DNA from: Nocardioides lacusdianchii
GTDB taxonomy: Bacteria > Actinomycetota > Actinomycetes > Propionibacteriales > Nocardioidaceae
DNA length: 64,000 nucleotides
Assembly (NCBI RefSeq): GCF_020102855.1
Contig: NZ_JADHZD010000012.1
Coordinates: forward strand, 1 to 64,000
Reading direction: 5' to 3'
Part shown: positions 53,217 through 62,149 of the stretch, one piece after another
Layout of the letters: every line of letters begins with the position of its first letter
How positions within the stretch are numbered: position 1 is the stretch's first letter
Notes under the pieces: model-generated
Databases searched by the model: none
What the model saw: only the letters and a program-made list of their open reading frames with translations
Told to the model about the DNA's origin: nothing
Translations under genes and position numbers: made by a program

Positions 53217-55550
53217 ATGCGGGCAGAGGCAGGGACGACCCTGGGCAGTTGCGTACGACGGGGCGCCGCGCTGGCGCTGCTGGCGTGCGGGACGGCCCTC
53301 GCCGTGACGACGCCGGCCCACGCCGCCGGTGAGCTGTGCGACAGCGGTGTTGTGTTCGACGGGGCCGACGTGCTGGACGACCGGGCCGTCTCGCGCGCGG
53401 CCAGGTCCTCGTACGACGATCGGGTGACGGTGAAGGTGATCGCCTGGGAGCAGACCCCCGGCGGCGGCACCCTCTACGACGCCCTCGTCGACGCCCGCGC
53501 GCAATGCGCGGGATGGGGCTTCACCGGCGGGGGACGGCGCTCGCTGCTGGTGCTCGGCGTCTCGACCGGCGGCCGTGAGCTGGGCACGCACTACGACGGC
53601 TGGGCCTTCGACCGCTTCGACTCCTCGCGCGACGACGTCGAGCTGGGCGCCATGGGGCCGGCCTTCGGCAACGGCCAGTGGACCGACGGGATGGTCGAGG
53701 GCCTGCGGGGCTACGCAGAGGCGTACGCCGCCTCGAACCCGACGCGCGGCCCCGAGCCGTACGTCCCGGAGATCGACGACTTCTCCGACGACTTCTCCTC
53801 CGACGGTGGCGGGTCGGCCCCGTCCCCGTGGCTCCTGGGCGTTCCGGTGGGCCTGGCCGCCGTCGGGGGCGGTGGCTACGGCGCGGTCCGGCTGCGACGA
53901 CGGCTCAAGGCCCGGGCCGCCGCCCGCGCCTCGCTCGCCCACGGGGTGTCCGCGATGGCGCAGGCGTGGTTCGAGCTCGACGAGAGCAACGAGCTGATCG
54001 ACGCACGGGTCGGGGCGCTGCCGCCGGTCAGCGACTCGGTCGCCGACGGGATCCGGACCGCCCACGCCGACGCCGTGGCCACGCGGGACGCTGCGACCGC
54101 GACCTACCTGCGCCTCTCCGAGGTGCACACCGAGGCCGCCGTGGCGGAGATGGACACCGAGGAAGCCGCGCAGGCCGGCCACGAGGTCGAGGCCGCCACC
54201 CGCGAGCTGCGCGACGCGCAAGCCGCCATGGCTGTCATCGAGCAGCGGCTCTCGGCCTACGACACGCTCCGCGAGGAGCTCCCGGCGCGGATCGAGGCGC
54301 TGCGGACGGGGGCCGCCGAGGTCACCGCGCTCCTCGCCTCGCGGCAGGTCGAGGGCTACCGCACGACCGACAACGACGCCGCCCCCGCCGCCGCCCAGCA
54401 GGCCGCCACCGATGCTGCCGCGCTTGCCGGGGAGCAGCGCCACGGCGACGCCGCTGCGGTCCTCGAGCGGGCGCAGGCCGACCTCGCCTCCCACCGCACG
54501 TGGCTCAGCGAGCTCGCCGACTTCCGGGCGGCGCTGCTGCGCGACACCGCGGCGCTCCACACCCGTACGACCGAGCTCGACGCCGCGATCGCCGACGCCT
54601 ACGTCACCACCGAGGCCCTCGAGCGCGACCAGGACCCCAGCTGCGTCGAGGGCGTGCGCGCCACGGTCGACGAGGCGTCCGCGGCGCGCAAGGCGCTCGA
54701 CGGGGCCCTGCGGACCATCGAGCAGCACACCTCGATGGCCGACCAGCAGTTCGCCCGGGCGCGCGAGGAGCTCACCGCGGCGCAGGACTCCGCGGACGCC
54801 GTCGCGGTGGGCGCCGCACACCCTGCGCTGCGGGTGGAGCAGCTGCGGGCGCTCGCGGTCGACGTACCCCAGCGCGTCGAGCGGGCCGTCGTGGAGGCCG
54901 ACGCGATCCAGGGTCAGGTCAGCACCCACCCGGCGGCGATGACCTTCCTGGCGGAGGTCCCCGACGTGTCGGGGTTCCGCTCGGCAGCGGTCGGGGTTGG
55001 TGACGCGGCCGGGCTCGCGAAGCCGGCGTGGCTGCGCCTCGACGCCCAGCTGGAGGAGGCCGAGGCGGGCCTGACCCGCGCCCGCGCCGTGGTGGACAAG
55101 GCCATCGCCGACCACGAGGCCTCCCAGCGCGCGCTCGACGCCGCAGCGTCCGCGATCGCCGCGGCCCGCGACCAGGTCGTCCACGGGGACGTCTCCGGCG
55201 CCGCTCGCGAGCTGCTCGACGACGCGAGGGAGCAGCTCGGCCTCGCCGAGTCCGAGACCGGGTCCCTGGCAGCCATCACGGCCGGCGCCGAGAGCGCGAA
55301 GGACACCGCCAACGCGGCCGCCGCGCGCGCCCGTCAGGACCGTCGTGACGCCGAGCAGCGTCGGGAGGCCGCCCGCCGCGCGGAGGCAGCACGCCGTCGC
55401 AGCTCGAGCGGCGGCGGTGGCTTCGGCGGGGGCGGAGGCGGCTTCGGGGGCGGAGGCGGGTCCCGCAGCAGCGGCGGCGGAGGCTCGCGCAGCTTCGGCG
55501 GTGGCGGCGGCTCCCGTGGCGGCGGCGGTGGCGGGTCCCGCGGGTTCTGA
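53217..55550 (+). CDS. TPM-domain exported protein with long coiled coil and Gly/Ser/Phe tail
   Basis: 777 aa from the ATG at 53217 (RBS GGGAGG). Signal peptide to about 38, then a TPM (DUF477) domain near 45-175 (VFDGADVLDD ... YDDRVTVKVIAWEQ ... GTHYDGWAFDRFD), one membrane helix near 205-222, about 480 residues of helical coiled coil, and a tail of GGGGGFGGGGG and SRSFGGGGG repeats. The TPM domain is found in proteins linked to photosystem repair and to membrane stress; here the role is unknown. Confidence 0.8.
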   Translation: MRAEAGTTLGSCVRRGAALALLACGTALAVTTPAHAAGELCDSGVVFDGADVLDDRAVSRAARSSYDDRVTVKVIAWEQTPGGGTLYDALVDARAQCAGWGFTGGGRRSLLVLGVSTGGRELGTHYDGWAFDRFDSSRDDVELGAMGPAFGNGQWTDGMVEGLRGYAEAYAASNPTRGPEPYVPEIDDFSDDFSSDGGGSAPSPWLLGVPVGLAAVGGGGYGAVRLRRRLKARAAARASLAHGVSAMAQAWFELDESNELIDARVGALPPVSDSVADGIRTAHADAVATRDAATATYLRLSEVHTEAAVAEMDTEEAAQAGHEVEAATRELRDAQAAMAVIEQRLSAYDTLREELPARIEALRTGAAEVTALLASRQVEGYRTTDNDAAPAAAQQAATDAAALAGEQRHGDAAAVLERAQADLASHRTWLSELADFRAALLRDTAALHTRTTELDAAIADAYVTTEALERDQDPSCVEGVRATVDEASAARKALDGALRTIEQHTSMADQQFARAREELTAAQDSADAVAVGAAHPALRVEQLRALAVDVPQRVERAVVEADAIQGQVSTHPAAMTFLAEVPDVSGFRSAAVGVGDAAGLAKPAWLRLDAQLEEAEAGLTRARAVVDKAIADHEASQRALDAAASAIAAARDQVVHGDVSGAARELLDDAREQLGLAESETGSLAAITAGAESAKDTANAAAARARQDRRDAEQRREAARRAEAARRRSSSGGGGFGGGGGGFGGGGGSRSSGGGGSRSFGGGGGSRGGGGGGSRGF

Positions 55551-55581
55551 CGCGCGGCGCCGTGTGCCCTAGATTCCTCCC

Positions 55582-56613
55582 GTGAGTGCCCAGGCCCCTT
55601 CCGCTGTCATCCTGATCCGCGCGACCAGGTTCGTCCCCAACCCGGCGACCGCGGCCGACAACGCCTTCCAGGCCGACGCCCCGGCCGGCCAGACCGAGGA
55701 GGCGACCTCCGCAGGCGCGCTGGCCGAGATGGACGCCCTCGCCGAGGCCCTGCGCGCGGTCGGCGTACGGGTCCACGTCTTCGACGACGACGACCACACC
55801 CGCCCCGACAGCGTCTTCCCCAACAACTGGCTGTCCACGCACGCCGGCGGGACCGTCGCGGTCTACCCGATGTACGCCTCGAACCGCCGCCACGAGCGTC
55901 GCAGCGACGTGCTGGAGATGCTCAAGTCGGAGTACCGCGTCCAGGCGATCGTCGACTACTCCGGCCTCGAGCCGGACGGCATCTTCCTCGAGGGCACCGG
56001 CGCGATGGTGCTCGACCACGTCTCCCGCGTCGCCTACGCCGCCCGCAGCTACCGCGCCGACGTCGCGGTGCTGGAGCGCTTCTGCACCGACTTCAACTAC
56101 GAGCCGATGGCCTTCGACGCGGTCGACTCCGACGGCGTGCCGGTCTACCACACCAACGTGATCGCCTGCGTCGGCACGCACGTCGCCCTCTTCGCGCTCG
56201 ACATGATCCCCGACGAGCACCGCCGCCAGCAGGTGCGCGAGCGGCTCGCCGTCACCGGCCGCACCATCGTCGAGCTGACGGAGGAGCAGATCCGCGAGTT
56301 CGCCGGCAACGCCGTGGAGCTGTGCGGGCGTACGCCGGACGGCAAGCGCCGCTACGTGATGGCGATGTCGGCGCGGGCCAAGCGCTCGCTCCGTCCCGAC
56401 CAGGTCGCCGCGATCGAAGAGTCGTGCGAGATCGTGGCGGTCGACATCCCCACCATCGAGCTCGCCGGTGGCTCCGTGCGCTGCATGATCGCCGGGGTGC
56501 ACCTCGACCACCGCCGCCCGCTGGCCGAGGCCGAGCTCACCGAGGCGGTCGCCGCCATCAACGAGGACAACCCGGTCACCCCGGACGGGCGCTTCGTCGA
56601 CGGCAACGCCTGA
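55582..56613 (+). CDS. ctlX: CtlX-type citrulline/arginine deiminase-fold hydrolase
   Basis: 343 aa from a GTG with TAGATT eight bases upstream (short leader). Typical sequence: RFVPNPATAADNAFQ, DSVFPNNWLSTH, GLEPDGIFLEGTGAMVLDHV, YHTNVIACVGTHVA and the Cys nucleophile in LAGGSVRCMIAGVHL, with H and D/E partners in place. The guanidino-group-modifying fold hydrolyses citrulline or related compounds; exact substrate inferred from family. Confidence 0.85.
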   Translation: MSAQAPSAVILIRATRFVPNPATAADNAFQADAPAGQTEEATSAGALAEMDALAEALRAVGVRVHVFDDDDHTRPDSVFPNNWLSTHAGGTVAVYPMYASNRRHERRSDVLEMLKSEYRVQAIVDYSGLEPDGIFLEGTGAMVLDHVSRVAYAARSYRADVAVLERFCTDFNYEPMAFDAVDSDGVPVYHTNVIACVGTHVALFALDMIPDEHRRQQVRERLAVTGRTIVELTEEQIREFAGNAVELCGRTPDGKRRYVMAMSARAKRSLRPDQVAAIEESCEIVAVDIPTIELAGGSVRCMIAGVHLDHRRPLAEAELTEAVAAINEDNPVTPDGRFVDGNA

Positions 56614-56640
56614 GCCGACGTCCGCGCGCCGGGTGGTGCG

Positions 56641-57423
56641 TCAGGTGGCGCGCAGCTCGGAGGCGTGGAGCCGGTAGAGCCAGTACGCCGCGACCGCGCA
56701 GAGCAGGTGCCACGCGGCGTGACCCTGCAGCAGCGAGTCCGGGTCGCACCAGCCGTTGTTGCTGAGCAGCCAGATCGTGAACGCGACGACCATCGAGGCC
56801 ACCGCCACGACGCCGTGGCGGAAGACGCGGCTGGTCTCGCCGCGGCGCCACAGCGCGGTCTCCAGCAACACGGCGCCGAGGAGCAGCACGCCGAAGGCGA
56901 GGTTGCCGGAGTAGTTGACGACCGGGACCGGGTCGGGCCACAGCCCGATGAGCTCGCACGCGGCCACGCAGGCGACGTACGCCGCCACGAAGCCGCCGGT
57001 CCCGCGCCGGGTCCACCGGGCCCAGGCCCAGGCAGCGGCGAAGCCGGCGACGAGGTACATGCTCAGCATGTCGAGGTGGCCGCCCCACGCGCTCTGCGTG
57101 GCGTGCATCGCTGCGGAGCCCGGTCCCAGCAGCACGACGATGCACGCGAAGAGCGTCGCGACGCCCGCCGACATCACCGGCCGGGCGTGGGGCCCGTGAT
57201 GTCGACGGTGCTGGGCGTGGTGGGCGACGAGGAGCCCGGCGACGACGAAGCCGATGTTGGACAGCGTGTTGGCCGGTTGGGCGATCGCACCGGGTCGTGC
57301 CCGCTCGCAGAAGTTGGCGCCCCGCCCGACGTCGGGACCGAGCCAGCCCTGCGCGACCGCCAGCGCGAGGAGCGCCGTCGACCCGGCCGCGACCGCGACG
57401 GTGGTGGGGACGGGTCGCGGCAC
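56641..57423 (-). CDS. Ceramidase-like (CREST superfamily) membrane protein
   Basis: 260 aa with seven or so hydrophobic helices. The catalytic set of alkaline ceramidase/CREST proteins is visible: NFCERARPGAIAQPANTLSN, GSAAMHATQSAWGGHLDMLS (S, H, D) and CDPDSLLQGHAAWHLLCAV (two H). The family hydrolyses amides of lipids using zinc. Lipid substrate unknown. The start precedes a basic segment. Confidence 0.82.
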   Translation of the reverse strand: MPRPVPTTVAVAAGSTALLALAVAQGWLGPDVGRGANFCERARPGAIAQPANTLSNIGFVVAGLLVAHHAQHRRHHGPHARPVMSAGVATLFACIVVLLGPGSAAMHATQSAWGGHLDMLSMYLVAGFAAAWAWARWTRRGTGGFVAAYVACVAACELIGLWPDPVPVVNYSGNLAFGVLLLGAVLLETALWRRGETSRVFRHGVVAVASMVVAFTIWLLSNNGWCDPDSLLQGHAAWHLLCAVAAYWLYRLHASELRAT

Positions 57424-57442
57424 GGGTCGATCGTAGGGCTCC

Positions 57443-59452
57443 TCAGGCGCGCGTCACCTGGACCACGCTCGGGCGCGGACCGGCGAACGACCCCGCACCG
57501 GCGGGCGAGCCGGCCGGCACGTAGTCGGGGAATCGCGACTGCGGGGCGGCGAAGGTGCCGTCCTCGCCGGGGTGCTGGACGGCGACGAACACCGAACCCT
57601 CGAGGTCACGGATGACCGGACCGCAGGTCTCTGCTCCCGCCGGCACGGCGAGGAACTGCTGCACCCGGCCGCGCTCCGGGCCGTCGACGGGCACCTTGAA
57701 GAGGCCGTCGTTGAGCGCGATGGCAGCGGGCTGGCCGTCGGTGGAGACCCACAGGTTGCCGACGCTGTCGAAGGCGACGTTGTCGGGGCAGGAGATCGGG
57801 GAGACGGGCCCGGTCCAGCCGCCGAAGTAGCGCCCGGCCGACGCCGCGTCCCCGCAGATCAGGATCAGGTTCCAGCTGAACGTGTCGAGCGTGTGGTCGC
57901 CGTTGGTCGGGACCATCTCGACGACGTGGCCGTCCTTGTTGGCGGGACGCGGGTTGGCCTCGTCCACCGCGGTGCGTGCCGTGTTGTTGGTGCACGCGAC
58001 GTAGATCCGCCCGGTGTGCAGGCTGGGCTCGACGTCCTCGGGACGGTCCATCTTGGTGGGCTGCACGGCGTCGGCCGCGAGCCGCGTGTAGACGAGCACC
58101 TGCTCGACGGAGAACCCCGGGACCATCGACTGGCCGTCCTTGGTGAGCGGGATCCACTCGCCCGTGCCGTCGCTGACTCCGTCGCCGAGGCCGTCGCCGG
58201 TGAAGCGCGCCACCGACAGGTCGCCCTCGCTCATCAGCGACAAGTTGTGCTTGCGGGCCTTCGGGCTGTTGCCGGGGCGCATCTTGTCGCGGGAGATGAA
58301 CCGGTAGACGTAGTCGAAGCGCTCGTCGTCTCCCATGTAGGCCACGACGTGCCCGTCGGCGTTGACGATGACGGTGGCGCCCTCGTGCTTGAAGCGACCC
58401 ATCGCCGTGTGCTTGACCGGCGTCGAGGTGGGGTCGCTCGCGTCCACCTCGATGATCCAGCCGAACCGGTTCGGCTCGTTCTTGTAGTCGGCGGTGGTGG
58501 CGTCCCATCGCGGGTCGACCGAGCGCCAGTTGCGTGCGTCGCCGTTCGCGCCCAGGCCGTAGCGGCCCTCCGGCGTGGTCGAGGCGCCACCGGTCGCCTT
58601 GAAGTACTGGTTGAAGTTCTCCTCGCCCGACAGGACCGTGCCCCACGGCGTGGTGCCGCCGGCGCAGTTGTTGAGCGTGCCGAGGACCGTGCGGCCGGTC
58701 GGGTCGGCCTTGGTCTTCAGCAGGTCGGACCCGGCGGCGGGACCGTCGACGGCGAAGGGGGTGTCCATGGTGATGCGGCGGTTGAGCCGGGCTCCCGGGA
58801 CGTAGGACCACACGTCGCCGCGCTTGCGGCGGGTCAGCTCGACGACCGACATCCCGTGTGCGGCCATCGCGGTGCGGATGACCGTCTCTGCAGGCGTGCC
58901 GAGCGGGAACATGATGTTCTCGTTGGTGTACTCGTGGTTGCACACGAGCAGTGCACTGGTGCCGGAACGACCGGTCTCGATGATGTCGAGGTAGTCGTTG
59001 TTGTAGCCGAACTGCTTGGCCTGGGCCTCGGCCGACTGGTTCGCCGGGTCGAAGGCGGGGGCGCCCGGAATGATCGGATCGCCCCAGCGGATGATCGCGT
59101 CCCAGCGGTAGCCGACGGGCACCCGCATCGCGTCAAGCGTCCTCGCGGGCGGGTCGATGGGCGTGAAGGGGAGCTTGCGGGGCCGGCCGGAAGCCGTGCT
59201 GCCGGCTCCCGGGGAGGCGGCGGTCGGCGTCACGGTCACAGCCGTGAGGGCCGCGGCCGCGACGCCGGTCGCGACGACCGAGCGACGGCTGAGCGCGGTG
59301 GCAGCGATGTCGCGGAAGTACGACGTCTCAGTGGTGTTCGGGGCAGGGACCGAGCAGGCGTCGCCGCAGCGGAGGTGGCAGGTGACGGGGCTGCGGTTGC
59401 CGTGCGTGCGGCCGACCATCGGGAGCAGGGTGCGGCTCTGGGGAGGAGTCAT
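57443..59452 (-). CDS. phoX: PhoX-family alkaline phosphatase, Tat-exported
   Basis: 669 aa. The N-terminus has the PhoX-type SPVTCHLRCGDACS and then the Tat motif LSRRSVVATG at about 54-63, with a hydrophobic stretch and APs. The mature domain has HGMSVVELTR, NNCAGGTTPWGTVLSGEENF, YMGDDERFDYVYRF and CPDNVAFDSVGNLWVSTDG, all of the DUF839/PhoX type. It releases phosphate from organic esters outside the cell. A PHO-box-like repeat 72-93 bp upstream suggests control by PhoP under low phosphate. Confidence 0.9.
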   Translation of the reverse strand: MTPPQSRTLLPMVGRTHGNRSPVTCHLRCGDACSVPAPNTTETSYFRDIAATALSRRSVVATGVAAAALTAVTVTPTAASPGAGSTASGRPRKLPFTPIDPPARTLDAMRVPVGYRWDAIIRWGDPIIPGAPAFDPANQSAEAQAKQFGYNNDYLDIIETGRSGTSALLVCNHEYTNENIMFPLGTPAETVIRTAMAAHGMSVVELTRRKRGDVWSYVPGARLNRRITMDTPFAVDGPAAGSDLLKTKADPTGRTVLGTLNNCAGGTTPWGTVLSGEENFNQYFKATGGASTTPEGRYGLGANGDARNWRSVDPRWDATTADYKNEPNRFGWIIEVDASDPTSTPVKHTAMGRFKHEGATVIVNADGHVVAYMGDDERFDYVYRFISRDKMRPGNSPKARKHNLSLMSEGDLSVARFTGDGLGDGVSDGTGEWIPLTKDGQSMVPGFSVEQVLVYTRLAADAVQPTKMDRPEDVEPSLHTGRIYVACTNNTARTAVDEANPRPANKDGHVVEMVPTNGDHTLDTFSWNLILICGDAASAGRYFGGWTGPVSPISCPDNVAFDSVGNLWVSTDGQPAAIALNDGLFKVPVDGPERGRVQQFLAVPAGAETCGPVIRDLEGSVFVAVQHPGEDGTFAAPQSRFPDYVPAGSPAGAGSFAGPRPSVVQVTRA

Positions 59453-59523
59453 GGGGGGACTTCCGAGAGGAGGGGTGGGCGGACCCCCCGACTCTCACCG
59501 TCCGTGTCGCCGTACGGAGGGCC

Positions 59524-59545
59524 GGCGGGTGGACGACGGGTGAAC
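59524..59545 (-). promoter_or_regulatory. PHO-box-like tandem repeat upstream of phoX
   Basis: On the minus strand two abutting 11-base units read GTTCACCCGTC and GTCCACCCGCC, matching the actinobacterial PhoP direct-repeat consensus G(G/T)TCAYYYR(G/C)G at about 9 and 8 positions. They lie 72-93 bp upstream of the phoX start, a normal position for an activator. Confidence 0.68.
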
Positions 59546-59593
59546 GTCACCCGACCCCTCCGCGAAGTCGCCTTCTTCTCGGAGGACGTGTGC

Positions 59594-60880
59594 TCAGCGC
59601 CCGCGTGCTCCGTTGGGCCGCACGTCCACCCAGACCAGGCGGTGGTCGCTGGCGGGGAAGGGGAAGGTGCCGACGAGGCGGAACAGCGGGTCGTCCGACT
59701 CGGGCCAGAACACCCCTGCGTCACGCACCTTGGTGGAGCGGTCGGGCAGGACGTAGTCGGCGCGGAGGTTGCCGGGGCCGTTGGGCAGCGCGTCGGCGAA
59801 GTCCGCAGTGTCCTGTGCGGCCGGGCCGGTGTGACCGAGGTTGGCGGCGGCGTCGCGGGCGGCCGCCTCGACCGCCCCGGCCGAGGAGGGGTGCGGGTCG
59901 CGGACCCGCGGGTGGTCGAGCAGCTGGAGGATCGCGTCGTCGAAGGAGTCGCCGTCGAAGGGGTCGGCGTTCTGGTCGCCGGCGATCACGAAGCGGCTGC
60001 CGCGCGGCAGCCCGCCGTAGGTGCCCTCGTCGTCGTAGAGGTAGTCGGCGCGGTCGCTGACGTAGTCGGCCCACAGCCGGATCTCGTCGTGGTTGCGGGT
60101 GCCGTTGCGGTCCTCGGCGCCGTCGAAGGTGGGCGGCGTCGGGTGGGAGACGAGGAAGTGGACGGTGCGCCCGCCGACGCGGATCGGCACGTCCCAGTGC
60201 GACTTCGACGACAGGCGTACGGCGTCGAGCTCGGCGGGGGAGTACCAGTCCGCGGGCTCGGGCGTGGCCGGGTCGTCAGGCAGGACGGCACCCGGCATGT
60301 CCTTCCAGAGGAAGTCCTGGAAGGTGCGCACGTCGTCGGTGGCGATCGGGTGCTTGGAGTAGACGACCATGCCGTACTGGCCGGGGAAGGTGCCGAAGCC
60401 GAAGGCGTCGTTGCCGCCACCGACCGTGCCGCTGTTGTCGAGGTCGAGCCCGCTCGGGACGCCCGTGTTGACGGGAGCGACGTAGTAGTAGGGATAGTCG
60501 ACCGGGGCGGCGCCGTTGTGCCCGACCTCGAGGTAGTTGTCGCGGAACAGCTCCGCGGCGCGGCCGCCCTCGACGTAGTCGAACTCGTTGATCAGCAGCA
60601 CGTCGGGGTCCGTGCGCTGGATCGTCTCCGCGACGGCCGCCGCCTGGGTGTTGCCGGGCGTGGAGAGGTCGCGCACCAGATCACCCTCGGCGAGCCGGTT
60701 GAGCGAGGCGTTGAAGGTCGCGAAGCGCACGTCGGCGGGCTTCGCGTTCCGGCCTGAGTCCGTGCCTGCGCCCGCGTTGGCAGGGGCGGTCAGCAGCGGG
60801 GCCGCGAGCCCGGCGACCGCGAGGGCGGCCGCGCCGGCAAGGGCGACGTGGGTGCGGGGGGACGTGGGCCGAGGACGCAT
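59594..60880 (-). CDS. Secreted endonuclease/exonuclease/phosphatase-family protein
   Basis: 428 aa with a signal (ALAGAAALAVAGLAAPLLTA). The EEP fold is complete: RFATFNASLNR, LLINEFDYV (metal E), FLVSHPTPP, FVIAGDQNADP (D/N) and FPASDHRLVWVDV (D/H). It hydrolyses phosphodiesters of nucleic acids or lipids outside the cell. It reads toward phoX on the same strand, and the pair looks like a phosphate-scavenging unit. Confidence 0.86.
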   Translation of the reverse strand: MRPRPTSPRTHVALAGAAALAVAGLAAPLLTAPANAGAGTDSGRNAKPADVRFATFNASLNRLAEGDLVRDLSTPGNTQAAAVAETIQRTDPDVLLINEFDYVEGGRAAELFRDNYLEVGHNGAAPVDYPYYYVAPVNTGVPSGLDLDNSGTVGGGNDAFGFGTFPGQYGMVVYSKHPIATDDVRTFQDFLWKDMPGAVLPDDPATPEPADWYSPAELDAVRLSSKSHWDVPIRVGGRTVHFLVSHPTPPTFDGAEDRNGTRNHDEIRLWADYVSDRADYLYDDEGTYGGLPRGSRFVIAGDQNADPFDGDSFDDAILQLLDHPRVRDPHPSSAGAVEAAARDAAANLGHTGPAAQDTADFADALPNGPGNLRADYVLPDRSTKVRDAGVFWPESDDPLFRLVGTFPFPASDHRLVWVDVRPNGARGR

Positions 60881-60981
60881 GCGAGTACCTTCCGAGGGGG
60901 TCCGGCCAACCTACGACGGACCGCCGACACCGCGGAAGGTGGCCCGGCTGCTGTTGGCGCAGGTCTCACCCGGTGTTCACC

Positions 60982-61464
60982 TCACTCGACCTGCAGGATC
61001 ACGCAGGCCCTGTCGAGCGAGTTCGCAGTGCAGAGCAGGTGGTCGCCGGTGGGGGCGTCGTCGGGTACGACGACGTTGTCGGGCCCGGTACCGACCACCC
61101 CGACGTCGGGCCAGCCCCTCCGCTCGGTGTCGTCGGCACGCCACCACGTGGGTTCGTGGGTGCCGGGCTCGCCCCAGTCAGACGTCAGGTATTGGTTTAC
61201 GACCCAGTCCTTGCCCGTCCAGCGTGACAATGTGAACGCGACCCCGCGGACACGCTCGGACCCGAAGCGGAGCGCAACGCTCTCGCCCGGTGCGGCCGTG
61301 GCTGGAGTGACGGTCATCGTGCCGTCCCAACGAGGTTCAAGGGGTGGCGCAGTTGCGACGGACTCATCGGCTGAGGGGTCGCTCGCCGTTCGGCTGGTGG
61401 TTCCGGAGTCGACACAACCGCCGAGGGCGGCAGCAGCCAGGAAGGCGTGCGGGGCGAGGCGCAT
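60982..61464 (-). CDS. Putative lipoprotein
   Basis: 160 aa from the ATG at 61464, with a signal and lipobox ALGGC (C17). The mature part has WDGTMTVTPATAAPGESVAL and VAFTLSRWTGKDWVVNQYL, a beta-rich Ig-like pattern, with two cysteines near the end (C144, C153). Unknown function. Confidence 0.7.
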   Translation of the reverse strand: MRLAPHAFLAAAALGGCVDSGTTSRTASDPSADESVATAPPLEPRWDGTMTVTPATAAPGESVALRFGSERVRGVAFTLSRWTGKDWVVNQYLTSDWGEPGTHEPTWWRADDTERRGWPDVGVVGTGPDNVVVPDDAPTGDHLLCTANSLDRACVILQVE

Positions 61465-61483
61465 GTGGGTCGGACGCCAGATC

Positions 61484-61936
61484 TCAGCCACGGGATCCCT
61501 CACTCGACCGCTCGAGGACGCGCTGGATCACCTGCGTGGTGGAGAGGTCGCCGGTGCGCTCGACGAGGACCAGCGTCCCGCGCTCGACAGCAGGACCGTA
61601 GATGGACGCTGCGCCGTCGAGGTCGAGGTCGTCGCCATGCACGACGGTCGTGATCGCGTGCTCGTCGAGGAAGCGCTCGTCGACCACGAAGGGTGCGTCC
61701 GCGACCACCTCGTCGACGTACCGGCACGACTCGATGACGGCCACCCGCTCGGCCAGGGTCATGACGGGCAGGCGCTTGTAGGCGGCGGTCGTCTCGTCGC
61801 CGAGGACGCCGACGACGAGGTGGTCCCCGTGGTTGCGTGCCTCCCGCAGCAGCGCGACGTGACCTGCGTGGAACAGGTCGCCGACCATGTCGACGTAGAC
61901 GCGTCGTGCCGGGTGATCGGGTGTCTCGGTGCCCAT
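61484..61936 (-). CDS. Cytidylyltransferase-family enzyme
   Basis: 150 aa. Nucleotidyltransferase motif at the start, MVGDLFHAGHVALLREAR, and the end ERTGDLSTTQVIQR(V) are the HxGH and ISTT-type signatures of glycerol-3-phosphate or ethanolamine-phosphate cytidylyltransferases. It would activate a phospho-alcohol with CTP; substrate not assignable. RBS CAGGAGC precedes the ATG. Confidence 0.85.
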   Translation of the reverse strand: MGTETPDHPARRVYVDMVGDLFHAGHVALLREARNHGDHLVVGVLGDETTAAYKRLPVMTLAERVAVIESCRYVDEVVADAPFVVDERFLDEHAITTVVHGDDLDLDGAASIYGPAVERGTLVLVERTGDLSTTQVIQRVLERSSEGSRG

Positions 61937-62033
61937 GGTGCTCCTGACGTCTGCCTTGGTGCTGAGGGCTCTGTTGTACGCCTCTCGGCGGTGCATTGCA
62001 CCCGCGCTGTTCGATGGGCCGAGCCTCCTTCCC

Positions 62034-62081
62034 CGGTGGTCGAGTAGCCGAGCGAGGGACGAGCGGAGGCGTATCGAGACC
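62034..62081 (+). repeat. Dispersed palindromic repeat in non-coding DNA
   Basis: Reads CGGTGGTCGAGTAGCCGAGC ... GCGTATCGAGACC, a palindrome-rich unit that begins and ends like the repeat at 13865-13901 / 62976-63012. It lies in the gap between the cytidylyltransferase and DUF222/HNH genes. Confidence 0.6.
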
Positions 62082-62133
62082 CCTCCACAGGACGCCGCCG
62101 GCTCGACGCCGTTGTCGGACCGTTCCCCTAGAG

Positions 62134-62149
62134 TCGAACGCATGATCGA
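62134..62149 (+). promoter_or_regulatory. SOS-box-like site over the HNH gene start
   Basis: TCGAAC-GCAT-GATCGA matches the LexA consensus at 11 of 12 positions. It begins at the last base of a TAGAGT -10-like hexamer (62129-62134) and covers the ATG (62142), so binding would block a leaderless transcript. Chance matches to one-mismatch sites are possible in this sequence. Confidence 0.5.

Noticed and set aside
57572..60757. A 1061-codon open frame on the plus strand opposite phoX and the secreted EEP gene
   Set aside because: Both minus-strand genes have complete catalytic motifs; the opposite frame is an artefact of GC-rich third positions.
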